A stretch of DNA of 64,000 bases. It comes from JAMXLO01 sp964427005 (GTDB lineage Bacteria > Pseudomonadota > Alphaproteobacteria > Acetobacterales > Acetobacteraceae). Positions 25,368 to 33,781 of this stretch are shown here, in pieces. Positions within the stretch are counted from its first letter, which is position 1. Every line of letters begins with the position of its first letter. The notes beneath the pieces were generated by a model that saw only the letters and a list, made by a program, of their open reading frames with translations, did not search any database and was not told where the DNA came from. The stretch is from contig CAYRTL010000002.1 in the NCBI GenBank assembly GCA_964427005.1, positions 54,461-118,460 of the forward strand, given 5' to 3'. The position numbers and the translations under genes were made by a program.

Positions 25368-27245
25368 TCACGAAGCTTGTTCCATCCTGACGCCCGGATG
25401 AAAATGCGCGTACACCCGCCGCGCCGTCTCGTGGCTGATGCCGGGAGCGGCCTCCAGATCGGCGAGACCAGCCATCTTCACACCACGCGCTGAACCGAAA
25501 TGGTTCAGCAGCGCGCGTTTGCGCGCCGCGCCGATACCGGGAATTTCGTCCAGCTCGCTTTGCCGGATTTTCTTCGATCGGCCCGCGCGGTGCGTGCTGA
25601 TGGCGAAGCGATGCGCCTCATCGCGCAGGCGCTGCAGGAAGTACAGCACGGGATCACGTGGTGGGAGCTGGAACGGCTCCATGCCATCAGTATGGAACCA
25701 CTCGCGGCCGGCATCGCGGTCTGGTCCCTTGGCGATCGCCACCAGTTTCACGTCCTGCACGCCCAAATCAGCCAGCACCTCGCGGGCGGCTGACAACTGG
25801 CCGGCTCCGCCGTCGATCAGCACCACATCCGGCCAGTCGCTCGGTGGCGCGCCTTCATCCTGTTCCTTCAGCGCACGCGTGAACCGCCGCTGCAGCACTT
25901 CGCGCATCATCGCAAAGTCGTCGCCTGGCGTGGCCGGGCCGCGGATGCTGAACTTGCGATACGCCGACTTGATGAATCCTTCGCGCCCAGCGACGATCAT
26001 CACGCCGTAAGGATTGGCGCCCATGATATGCGAATTGTCGTACACTTCGATCCGCTCGGGCGGTGCGGGCAATCCAAACAACTGAGCCACACCCTCGAGC
26101 AGCTTGGCCTGACCCGCGCTCTCGGCCAGCCTGCGCTCCAGCGCCTCCCGGGCATTAACCTCTGCGTGCTGCACCACCGCGCGCTTTTCGCCCCGCTGCG
26201 GCACGACGAGTTCCACCTTGCGATCTGCCTTGAGGCTCAAGGCTTCGGCGACGAGTTCCTGTTCAGGGAGTGCGTGGTTCAGCAGGATGCAAGGCGGCGG
26301 CGGCTTGTCGTCGTAGAACTGCGCGATGAAGGCGCCGAGGACTTCGCCGATTTCCTCGCCTTTTGTGTGCGTTGGGAAGAACGCACGATTACCGTTGTTG
26401 CGTCCGCCGCGAACAAAGAACACTTGCACGCATGTCTGACCGGCAGTCTGCCAGGCAGCAATCACATCGGCGTCCTGCAGGCTGGCGGGATTCACCACGT
26501 CGTTGCCTTGCACGAAGGTCAGCGCGCGAATGCGATCGCGCACGGCGGCGGCATGCTCGAATTCGAGCGAATTGGCGGCTTGCTCCATCTCCGCAGCGAG
26601 TTCCTGCTGCACGCCGGCCGACTTGCCGGCCAGGAATGCCTTCGCCTGGCTGACCAGCCTGCCGTAATCAGCCTCGCTGATCCGCCCCACGCACGGCGCG
26701 GAGCAGCGCCGGATCTGATGCAGCAGACAAGGTCGCGTGCGATTGGCAAACACTGTGTCGGCGCAGGAGCGCAGCAGGAACACGCGCTGCATTGCAGTGA
26801 CGGTCTGGTTCACAGCCCAAGCGGAGGCGAATGGCCCCCAATAGCTACCCTTCCGTATGTGTGAGCCGCGGTGCTTCGCGATCTGCGGAAACGGATGGTC
26901 CTCGGTCAGCATAAGCCAGGGGTACGACTTGTCGTCCCGTAAAACGATATTGAACCGTGGCTTGAGGCGCTTGATCAGGTTCGCTTCGAGCAGCAGCGCC
27001 TCGGCCTCGGTATGGGTGGTGATCACCTCCATGGCGGCGGTCTCGTTCACCATCCGCCGAAGCCGCTCGTCCAGCCGCCCTGGCTGGGTATAGGCGCCGA
27101 CGCGTTTCTTCAGATTGCGCGCCTTGCCGACATAGAGCGCATCCCCCTTGGCATCGAGCATCCGATACACGCCAGGGTTTGCCGGCATGGTGGTCAATGC
27201 CTGCTCGATCGCGGCTACGCCAATGACTGCGGAAGAATCCCCCAT
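25368..27245 (-). CDS. uvrC: UvrABC excision nuclease subunit C
   Basis: Makes the 3' and 5' incisions in nucleotide excision repair. The 625-residue protein has the N-terminal GIY-YIG nuclease (NPGVYRMLDAKGDALYVGKA), a Cys cluster region near CLLHQIRRCSAPC, a UvrB-interacting segment, and the C-terminal RNase H-like nuclease (EVYDNSHIMG; VLIDGGAGQL). It ends with two helix-hairpin-helix motifs (IPGIGAARKRALLNHFGS; LEAAPGISHETARRV). It appears to be the first gene of the Moco/pgsA operon. Confidence 0.97.
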   Translation of the reverse strand: MGDSSAVIGVAAIEQALTTMPANPGVYRMLDAKGDALYVGKARNLKKRVGAYTQPGRLDERLRRMVNETAAMEVITTHTEAEALLLEANLIKRLKPRFNIVLRDDKSYPWLMLTEDHPFPQIAKHRGSHIRKGSYWGPFASAWAVNQTVTAMQRVFLLRSCADTVFANRTRPCLLHQIRRCSAPCVGRISEADYGRLVSQAKAFLAGKSAGVQQELAAEMEQAANSLEFEHAAAVRDRIRALTFVQGNDVVNPASLQDADVIAAWQTAGQTCVQVFFVRGGRNNGNRAFFPTHTKGEEIGEVLGAFIAQFYDDKPPPPCILLNHALPEQELVAEALSLKADRKVELVVPQRGEKRAVVQHAEVNAREALERRLAESAGQAKLLEGVAQLFGLPAPPERIEVYDNSHIMGANPYGVMIVAGREGFIKSAYRKFSIRGPATPGDDFAMMREVLQRRFTRALKEQDEGAPPSDWPDVVLIDGGAGQLSAAREVLADLGVQDVKLVAIAKGPDRDAGREWFHTDGMEPFQLPPRDPVLYFLQRLRDEAHRFAISTHRAGRSKKIRQSELDEIPGIGAARKRALLNHFGSARGVKMAGLADLEAAPGISHETARRVYAHFHPGVRMEQAS

Positions 27246-27508
27246 GCCGGATAATTGGTCAGTTCCGTCTGCTACGGCCAGTCCCCTAGAGATTTCCTTC
27301 CCATAATCCCTTCATCCACCAAACCTGTGGATAAGGTTGTGGGCGGCCTCGTTCTCATTTCTGTGAAAGTGGCTGATTCTGCGGATTGCGGAAGGATTGC
27401 CGAAATTTTGGGCAATAAGTAAGTGACTGAAATAGTGTGGTTCTTCAATTTGAATCTGTCATAGAGTTAACACATTCAGCCATCCTGCTGAACTTCCTCA
27501 CGTTCCCG
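27246..27508. other. AT-rich intergenic region with a DnaA-box-like site
   Basis: This 263-base gap between uvrC and folB is visibly richer in A+T than the rest of the window. It contains TGTGGATAA at 27326-27334, the reverse complement of the DnaA box TTATCCACA. I see only this one good match, so it does not look like a replication origin. The region probably carries the uvrC promoter and, at its right side, the end of the folB transcript. Confidence 0.5.
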
Positions 27509-27934
27509 TTATGAGGTGGACAGATTATTCTGGCGCCGCTCGATCTCCACGCCGGCTGATGCTGCATCAGCGAAAATGTCGAGCTTCTCCACTCGTATCC
27601 GTGCCAGATGCACGCGTCCATCGGCCAGGCAGGCTTCCGCGATTCGCTCCGCCAGCGTCTCCACCAATCTGACATGGCCGGCGTTGACAATAGCACGTAC
27701 GCGATCAGCCAGCTTTTCGTAGTCCACCACGCGTGACAGCTCGTCGCGACCAACCGGCGGCCGTGACAGCGCACGCGCCCCATCATCCTCCACCGCCAGA
27801 TCGACGTTGATCCGCACCCGCTGTGGCGCCGCATGCTCGTGCGGATGCACCCCGATGCTGGCGGTGAGCACGAGGTCTCGCAGGAACATGTGCCGAAGTG
27901 CTCTGGCGCTGCTGGCGAGCGGGGGGTTGTCCAT
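27509..27934 (-). CDS. folB: Dihydroneopterin aldolase
   Basis: Folate-pathway enzyme cleaving dihydroneopterin to hydroxymethyl-dihydropterin and glycolaldehyde. The 141-residue protein shows FLRDLVLTASIGVHPHEHA, the substrate-contact VVDYEKLADRV and ETLAERIAEACL, and a C-terminal VRIEKLDIF-like strand. ATG 27934 has GAGGAG upstream, which overlaps the stop of the SDR gene, so folB is coupled to it. Confidence 0.92.
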   Translation of the reverse strand: MDNPPLASSARALRHMFLRDLVLTASIGVHPHEHAAPQRVRINVDLAVEDDGARALSRPPVGRDELSRVVDYEKLADRVRAIVNAGHVRLVETLAERIAEACLADGRVHLARIRVEKLDIFADAASAGVEIERRQNNLSTS

Positions 27935-27939
27935 TTGCG

Positions 27940-28722
27940 TCACTCCTCGGGAGGCGGGCCGTGGCGGCCGGATTGCCATTGCAGGTGCTGCCCGCCGTCG
28001 AGCGCCAGCATCTGGCCCGTCATCGCCGGCAGCGCAAGGATCGCCAGCACCGCGCGAGCGATCTCCTCCGGGCTGCTCCCGCGCTGCAACGGCACCGAAC
28101 GGCATTGTCGCTCAAACTGCTCCGGAGTTTGCCGGCTGCTCGCCAGTGCCGGCCCTGGTCCGATGCCGTTCACGCGAATCCGTGGCGCCAGCGCCAACGC
28201 CATCGACTGGGTCAGCGCCCACAGGCCTGCTTTTGCAACGGTGTAGGAGACGAAGTGCGGCGTGATCGACCACACCCGCTGGTCCAGCATGTTGATGACC
28301 ACGCCTTCGGCATCGGCCGGGAGTGCACGGGCAAACTGCTGTATCAACACGAAGGGCGCACGCAGTCCCGGCTCGATATGCGCGTCCCAGGATGCACGGC
28401 TCGCGTCATGCCATTCGTCGCGTTCGAACGGGCTGGCGTTGTTCACCAGCACGCCGAGTGGCCCCAGTGCCGTAGCGGCGCGCGGCAGCAGTTCCTGCGT
28501 CTGTCCCTCATCCGCCAAATCGGCCCGCAGCACCAGCCCACGCCGCCCGAGCCGCCTCACCTCGGCACACGTAGCCTCTGCGGCCGCGACGCTGGCGTTG
28601 CAATGGACCGCCACATCGAACCCCTCGCGCGCCAGGGCGACCGCAATCGCACGTCCGATGCGGTGTGCCCCACCGGTCACCAGTGCAGTGCGGGGTATAC
28701 TGGAAGGAATGGGCGACATCAC
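27940..28722 (-). CDS. SDR family oxidoreductase, possible pteridine reductase
   Basis: A 260-residue short-chain dehydrogenase. The nucleotide-binding motif is TGGAHRIG at residues 16-23, the structural motif is NNAS, and the catalytic pair is in SYTVAKAG. The Arg in the HRIG glycine motif, the adjacent folB and the short length resemble FolM/pteridine-reductase-like SDRs that reduce dihydromonapterin or dihydrofolate. That specific role is inferred from context and motif style. The stop codon lies within the folB ribosome binding site region. Confidence 0.82.
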   Translation of the reverse strand: MMSPIPSSIPRTALVTGGAHRIGRAIAVALAREGFDVAVHCNASVAAAEATCAEVRRLGRRGLVLRADLADEGQTQELLPRAATALGPLGVLVNNASPFERDEWHDASRASWDAHIEPGLRAPFVLIQQFARALPADAEGVVINMLDQRVWSITPHFVSYTVAKAGLWALTQSMALALAPRIRVNGIGPGPALASSRQTPEQFERQCRSVPLQRGSSPEEIARAVLAILALPAMTGQMLALDGGQHLQWQSGRHGPPPEE

Positions 28723-28828
28723 TTGCGACAGTGGTCTCCAGCGGTCGGGTGATCAACCCGGCATCGGCCGATTTGCCGTTGCGCCATCAGATCGTGCAAC
28801 GTCAACCCAACATGATCCGGAGGGAATG

Positions 28829-29668
28829 ATGCGCCGCCTGCTGCTCGCGATCCTGCTCACCATCCCCTTCCACGCCGCAGTGGCTGATGCGCGCTGGCAG
28901 ATATTGCCGCCGACGCCCGCGCCGGTGGCCGGCGAGCAGACGGGGCATGCCAAGGTGAACGGCATCAGCCTCTATTACGCAACCATCGGTCATGGTCCGC
29001 CGGTCGTGCTGTTGCACGGCGGCCTCGCCAACTCCGACTATTGGGGTAACCAGGTGAAGGTCCTGGTGCCGCATCACATGGTCGTCCTGGTGGACAGCCG
29101 CGGCCATGGCCGCAGCAGCCGCGACGCACGGCCGTTTGGTTACGACCTGATGGCGGACGACGTGATTGCGCTACTGGACAAGCTGCATATCGCCAAAGCG
29201 GACGTGGTGGGCTGGAGCGACGGCGGCATCCTCGGCCTGGACCTCGCTATCCGCCATCCAGACCGTGTCGGCAAGATCTTCGCCTTTGCCGCGAACACCG
29301 TTACTGCCGGTGTGCAGGAGGGCGTGGAAAAGAACCCCACCTTTGCTCGGTTCATCCAGCGCGCCGGCCAGGAATACGCACGGCTCTCGCCAACGCCGAA
29401 AGACTACGATGCGTTCGTCGCGCAAATCAGCAAGATGTGGGAGACCGAGCCGAACTGGACCGACGCGCAGCTCAAGTCGATCAAGTCGCCGGTGCTGGTG
29501 GTGGACGGCGACCACGACGAGGCGATCAAGCGCGAACACACCGAATATATCGCGGCGATGATACCCGGCGCTGGTTTGCTGATCCTGCCGAATACCAGCC
29601 ATTTCGCATTCCTGCAGGACCCTGAGCTGTTCAACGCCGCTCTGCTGGACTTCCTGGACGGCCGTTAG
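28829..29668 (+). CDS. Secreted alpha/beta hydrolase
   Basis: About 279 residues, beginning with a signal peptide (MRRLLLAILLTIPFHAAVA, cleavage near VADA). The alpha/beta-hydrolase core has the HGG oxyanion strand (VVLLHGGLANSDYW), the nucleophile elbow GWSDGG, an acid residue near VVDGDHDE and a His in NTSHFAF, so the triad looks complete. ATG 28829 is four bases after GGAGGG; ATG 28826 is too close to it. The frame is open much further upstream, but that part is antisense to the SDR gene. Substrate unknown. Confidence 0.87.
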   Translation: MRRLLLAILLTIPFHAAVADARWQILPPTPAPVAGEQTGHAKVNGISLYYATIGHGPPVVLLHGGLANSDYWGNQVKVLVPHHMVVLVDSRGHGRSSRDARPFGYDLMADDVIALLDKLHIAKADVVGWSDGGILGLDLAIRHPDRVGKIFAFAANTVTAGVQEGVEKNPTFARFIQRAGQEYARLSPTPKDYDAFVAQISKMWETEPNWTDAQLKSIKSPVLVVDGDHDEAIKREHTEYIAAMIPGAGLLILPNTSHFAFLQDPELFNAALLDFLDGR

Positions 29669-30132
29669 CCAATGACTGCTTTGCGTCGTTCCAGGCTTGC
29701 GGCCGGCCAAAGCTCTCTCGAGCTGTAATACGCCTCGAATGCGGGCACATCGCCGGGGAGCGCGACCCACGGCAATTTCGACCGCGTGTAGATATGCACG
29801 TCGGGTGGCAGCGCGCTGGGTTCGTCCAGCGTACCGACACGCACGAAGCGAAGTTTGGTCAATCCGCCATACTGGCTCCACACGGCGGTTCCGCAGTCCG
29901 GGCAGCGGAATACAAGATGCGGCTTCCCGCTATCGGTCGGCATGGCATAGGGCTGAGGCTCGCCTGAGAGCAGCTCAACCCGATCGGCCTCGATCAGAGC
30001 ATTCAGCACAAAAGCCGTGCCGGTCTGGCGCTGGCAGTCCTTGCAATGGCAGCAATGCACGAACAGCGGCTTCGTGTGCATACGGTAGCGCAATTTTCCA
30101 CAGGCGCAGCCGCCCTCAAGGGTCTCGGTCAT
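29665..30132 (-). CDS. GFA family zinc protein
   Basis: A 155-residue protein of the family named after glutathione-dependent formaldehyde-activating enzyme. Zinc ligands appear as GGCACGKLRY, HCCHCKDCQ and CPDCGT, the standard seven-cysteine pattern. Members bind zinc and sometimes glutathione; most have unknown substrates. It is convergent with the hydrolase gene (4-base overlap of the 3' ends). Confidence 0.88.
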   Translation of the reverse strand: MTETLEGGCACGKLRYRMHTKPLFVHCCHCKDCQRQTGTAFVLNALIEADRVELLSGEPQPYAMPTDSGKPHLVFRCPDCGTAVWSQYGGLTKLRFVRVGTLDEPSALPPDVHIYTRSKLPWVALPGDVPAFEAYYSSRELWPAASLERRKAVIG

Positions 30133-30212
30133 GCGTACCTCCTCGACAAGTCCCGGTCTTGTAGGAACCTACCCCTTTCGTGTCACGCGGATATCTGCGA
30201 GCGTTCGGACCC

Positions 30213-31241
30213 ATGAATGACACGATTTCCATCGATTCCCTTGCACTGCATCGCGGCCTGCTGACGCTCGATACCCATATCGACATTCCGTGGCCGACTG
30301 GCCCGGATCCGTTTCTAGACGGGCCGCGCCGGGTCGATCTGCCGAAGATGCAGCAGGGCGGACTGGCGGCCGGTTGCTTCGCCGCCTACGTCCCGCAGGC
30401 GGCACGCACGCCCGAGAACGAAACGGCCGCATTCGAGCGCGCCATCGGCATGCTGCAGGCAATTCGCGCCATGGGACGCAGCGAGAACGGCGTGGTCGCC
30501 CGCGTCGCAGTCACCGCCGATGAGATTGCCGCGGCCAAGCGCGACGGCGTGCTGGCAATCGTGCCCGCCGTGGAAAACGGGTTCGCGATGGGCACCGATC
30601 TTTCCCATCTCGCGCGCTTCCGTGCGCTCGGTGCGCGCTATCTGACGCTGACCCATAACGGTCACAATGCGCTGGCGGATTCCTGCAATCCCCGCACAGA
30701 GCTTGGCGACGCCCTCACCGAGCATGGCGGCCTGAGTCCTCTCGGACGCGCCGCGATTGCCGAACTGAACCGGCTCGGCATGCTGGTCGATGTCGCGCAT
30801 GTCTCGCGCGACACCATGCTGCAGGCGGCCGCGCTGTCGCGTACGCCGATAGTCTCAACGCACTCCTGCATCCGCGCGCTATGCGACAATCCGCGCAACA
30901 TGGATGATGCGCAGCTCGATGCGCTTCGCGACGTCGGCGGTGTCATTCAGATCACCGCAGTATCCGCGTTCCTGAAGCAGGATGCGAAACCCGAGGCGGT
31001 GACCGTCGCGGATTTTGCCGATCACATCGATTATGCGGTGCGGCGGATTGGGATCCAGCATGTCGGCATCTCGTCGGATTTTGACGGCGGCGGCGGGTTC
31101 ACTGGCTGGCACAACGCGTCGGAGAGCGCGAACATCACCACCGAACTGCTGCGTCGTGGCTACGATCGGCAGGAGATCGCCGCCCTGTGGGGCGGTAATT
31201 TTCTGCGCGTGCTGCGGATTGCCGAGGAAAGGGCTGGATGA
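30213..31241 (+). CDS. Membrane dipeptidase family (peptidase M19), second copy
   Basis: A 342-residue M19 metallopeptidase starting at MNDTISIDSL. Metal-site elements are LDTHIDIPW (canonical His-x-Asp), VPAVENGF, DVAHVSRD, STHSCIRAL and SSDFDGGGG. Unlike the copy at 1051-2043, it retains the normal first motif. Its stop overlaps the start of the aldo/keto reductase gene by four bases (ATGA), so the two are coupled. Substrate unknown; a D,L-dipeptide or N-acyl amino acid is plausible. Confidence 0.9.
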   Translation: MNDTISIDSLALHRGLLTLDTHIDIPWPTGPDPFLDGPRRVDLPKMQQGGLAAGCFAAYVPQAARTPENETAAFERAIGMLQAIRAMGRSENGVVARVAVTADEIAAAKRDGVLAIVPAVENGFAMGTDLSHLARFRALGARYLTLTHNGHNALADSCNPRTELGDALTEHGGLSPLGRAAIAELNRLGMLVDVAHVSRDTMLQAAALSRTPIVSTHSCIRALCDNPRNMDDAQLDALRDVGGVIQITAVSAFLKQDAKPEAVTVADFADHIDYAVRRIGIQHVGISSDFDGGGGFTGWHNASESANITTELLRRGYDRQEIAALWGGNFLRVLRIAEERAG

Positions 31242-32077
31242 TGCGGACCGTACGCCTGCCTGACGGAACGGAAGTACCGGCACTCGGCCAAGGGACCTGG
31301 CACATGGGCGAGCGAAGCAGTGCCGCAAAGGCAGAGGTGGCGGCCCTGAAACTCGGCATTGAACTCGGCATGACGCTGATCGACACCGCGGAAATGTATG
31401 GCAATGGCGGCGCCGAGGAGGTGGTCGCCGAAGCGTCCGCGGGCCAGCGCGATAAGCTGTTCATTGTCAGCAAGGTGTATCCGCACAATGCGTCGCGCAG
31501 CGGCGTGCCCGCCGCGTGCGAGCGCAGCCTGAAACGTTTGCGCACCGATCGGATCGATCTGTACCTGCTGCACTGGCGCGGCAGTCATCCGCTCAACGAG
31601 ACGGTGGATGCGTTCGAGGAGCTGCGGGCTGAAGGCAAGATCCGCTACTGGGGCGTATCGAACTTCGATACGCGCGACATGCAAGGGCTGGTGAAACTGC
31701 CTGGCGGTGTGCACTGCGCCAGCAATCAGGTACTATACCACTTAGACAGCCGCGGCATCGAATACGACCTGCTGCCATGGTGCAGCGAACACAAGATTCC
31801 GATCATGGCGTATTCGCCGGTCGGGCAGGGCGGGCGCCTGTTGCAGTCGAAGGCACTGGCCACGGTGGCGAAGCGCCACGATGCGACGGCGGCGCAGATC
31901 GCGATTGCCTGGAGCATGCGCCACGACAACGTGATCACCATCCCGAAAGCCAGCGATCCTGCGCATGTCCGGCAGAACGCCGCCTGCGGGGCCATTGTCC
32001 TGACCAAAGAAGACCTCGCGACAATAGACGCGGCTCATCCGCCACCGGGCCGCAAGCAGTCGCTCGATATTTCCTAG
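31238..32077 (+). CDS. Aldo/keto reductase
   Basis: A 279-residue TIM-barrel NADPH-dependent reductase. The catalytic tetrad is visible: Asp in LIDTAEMYGNGG, Tyr in the same segment, Lys in FIVSKVYP and His in DLYLLHWRG. The cofactor segment near the C-terminus is ITIPKASDPAHVRQNA. It overlaps the upstream dipeptidase by four bases. It most resembles the bacterial 2,5-diketo-gluconate reductase-like subgroup, but its substrate cannot be told. Confidence 0.9.
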   Translation: MMRTVRLPDGTEVPALGQGTWHMGERSSAAKAEVAALKLGIELGMTLIDTAEMYGNGGAEEVVAEASAGQRDKLFIVSKVYPHNASRSGVPAACERSLKRLRTDRIDLYLLHWRGSHPLNETVDAFEELRAEGKIRYWGVSNFDTRDMQGLVKLPGGVHCASNQVLYHLDSRGIEYDLLPWCSEHKIPIMAYSPVGQGGRLLQSKALATVAKRHDATAAQIAIAWSMRHDNVITIPKASDPAHVRQNAACGAIVLTKEDLATIDAAHPPPGRKQSLDIS

Positions 32078-32128
32078 GCCTGCTATCCTTCACTGTGTGA
32101 GCGAGTCGCGCCCTACGACGGTGACGCT

Positions 32129-33781
32129 GTGGTCCTGACACTGCTCGCGATCCTGATCGCGATGCTGGTGGTGCTGGCTGCCATCGGTAAATTCATGCAG
32201 CGCCGGTTTGTGCTGATGGGCGGCGCGGGCGCCTCGGCTGCGATGGCCGTCCTGGCGCTCGCCGCGATCGTGATTCCAGGCCAGATGACGACGCTGGCTC
32301 TGTCATTGGGTCCATGGGGACCAATGCACCTGGCGATCGACTCGCTGGCAGCGAGCTTCCTGCTGCTCTTGTCACTCGCCGCGCTTGCATGCGCCGTGTG
32401 CGAAGAAACGGCACCTTTGGCGTTGGCCGCAATCGCGCTCATCGTGTTGGCGGCCGACAGCCTGACGCTCGGCCTGGGTTTGCTGCTGGCCCTGGTCTCT
32501 ACCTCATGGCGACTCGCGATCTTCGCCGTTGCTTGCCTGCTTCTCGCACTGACGCCATTCGGCGATTTCGCCGCAATCCGGCTCGCACCGCCACAAGGCT
32601 GGTACGCTGCGATCGTCTTGATCCTGGTGCTGTCAGCGGCAAGTGCGATGGCATTGTGGCAGATGCTCGATCACCGCCGTGATTGGTTCGCACAGCTCAC
32701 CACGGCAGCGATGTCAGGATACATCCTGATCCGCGTGCTGCTCGACCTGTGCGGGCCAACCCAGCCGCTATGGTGGAGCATACCGCTGCTCCTGTTGGGC
32801 GCCGCTGTCGTGATTTTCGCCCCGCTCCGCGCGGCTCTGGCGGACACGCTGCAATCCACTTTTTCTTTCACCTCGCTGCATCAGCTCGGGATGGCAATCC
32901 TGGGGCTCGGCGTCGCGTTGATCGCGCGCGCTGTTGATCTGCCGTCGATGACGTCGTTCGCTTTGAATGCAGTCTGGCTGTCTTTGGTCTGCCAGGTGCT
33001 GTGCGGGGCACTCCTGCTGCTGTCGTCACAAATGGTTGAAAATGCCGCCGGCACGCGGCGGCTCGACCGGCTGGGTGGGCTGATACACGGCATGCCGGTC
33101 ACGGCCGCGACCTGCCTGTCCGGACTGTTTGCCATTGCCATTCTGCCGCCTGGGCTGGGCTTCGCGGCCTTCTGGCTGCTGCTGCAGTCGCTGCTTGCCG
33201 CGGCACGCGTCGTCGATTTCGGCCTGCAATGGCTTATCATCGTGGTTGCCGCGTTGACGATGCTGTCGATCGGTTTGGCGGCGCTGGCAGCGGTCCGTCT
33301 CTTTGGCGTTGTTTTCCTCGGGCGTCCGAGGACGCCGCGAACGGCCGTTGCAGAAGATCCCCAACCTCCGGTTCGGTTTGCGCTGGTTGGACTGGCAGGT
33401 CTCGTCAGTCTGCTGGGTTTGGTGCCGGCATTCGCGCTGTTGCCGGCATCCGGCTGGATCAAGGGCCCGGTCCACGCCGTCATTCTGCGGACTGGCCCTG
33501 AAACGCCAGGCTATTCGCCCGCTGTGGTCATTGCACTGCTCGCACTGGTAGCCGCCATCTTGTTCCGGCTTCTTAGGTCACGCGATCGTCGGCGCGAACC
33601 GGCATGGTCGGGTGGTTCTGCCGCACCACCCTCCTGGCTGCCGTTCGGCGATCCGAGGACGCAGTATGGCCCTGTGTCATTCGCCGAACCGGTCCAGTCG
33701 GTGACTCGGACTTTGCGAGAGAATGCAGTCCGGTACCGCGATGCGGTTCTGAATGCGGCGGCGCGGTTGAAGGCGCGATGA
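32129..33781 (+). CDS. HyfB/NuoL-like membrane subunit of a hydrogenase-related complex, degenerate ion-channel motifs
   Basis: A 550-residue, highly hydrophobic protein with about 14 predicted membrane segments, starting at GTG 32129. The best family landmarks are RLDRLGGLIHGMPVTA at ~311-326 and LPPGLGFAAFWLL at ~339-351, which match the HyfB/HycC antiporter-like subunits in position. In those proteins the second motif carries a Glu (NGFxSEW), which is absent here, and the Lys of the HxxFKxxLF helix is replaced (SFALNAVWLSLVCQVL, 276-291). The discontinuous-helix HPxAPxxVSALMSG motif is not recognisable. Proton pumping by this subunit is therefore doubtful. It is the first of four genes with ATGA/GTGA overlaps. 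These comparisons are from memory of the family. Confidence 0.78.
   Translation: MVLTLLAILIAMLVVLAAIGKFMQRRFVLMGGAGASAAMAVLALAAIVIPGQMTTLALSLGPWGPMHLAIDSLAASFLLLLSLAALACAVCEETAPLALAAIALIVLAADSLTLGLGLLLALVSTSWRLAIFAVACLLLALTPFGDFAAIRLAPPQGWYAAIVLILVLSAASAMALWQMLDHRRDWFAQLTTAAMSGYILIRVLLDLCGPTQPLWWSIPLLLLGAAVVIFAPLRAALADTLQSTFSFTSLHQLGMAILGLGVALIARAVDLPSMTSFALNAVWLSLVCQVLCGALLLLSSQMVENAAGTRRLDRLGGLIHGMPVTAATCLSGLFAIAILPPGLGFAAFWLLLQSLLAAARVVDFGLQWLIIVVAALTMLSIGLAALAAVRLFGVVFLGRPRTPRTAVAEDPQPPVRFALVGLAGLVSLLGLVPAFALLPASGWIKGPVHAVILRTGPETPGYSPAVVIALLALVAAILFRLLRSRDRRREPAWSGGSAAPPSWLPFGDPRTQYGPVSFAEPVQSVTRTLRENAVRYRDAVLNAAARLKAR

Noticed and set aside
27326..27334. Chromosomal replication origin
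   Set aside because: Only one DnaA-box match, no cluster of boxes, no dnaA, dnaN, parAB or hemE nearby.
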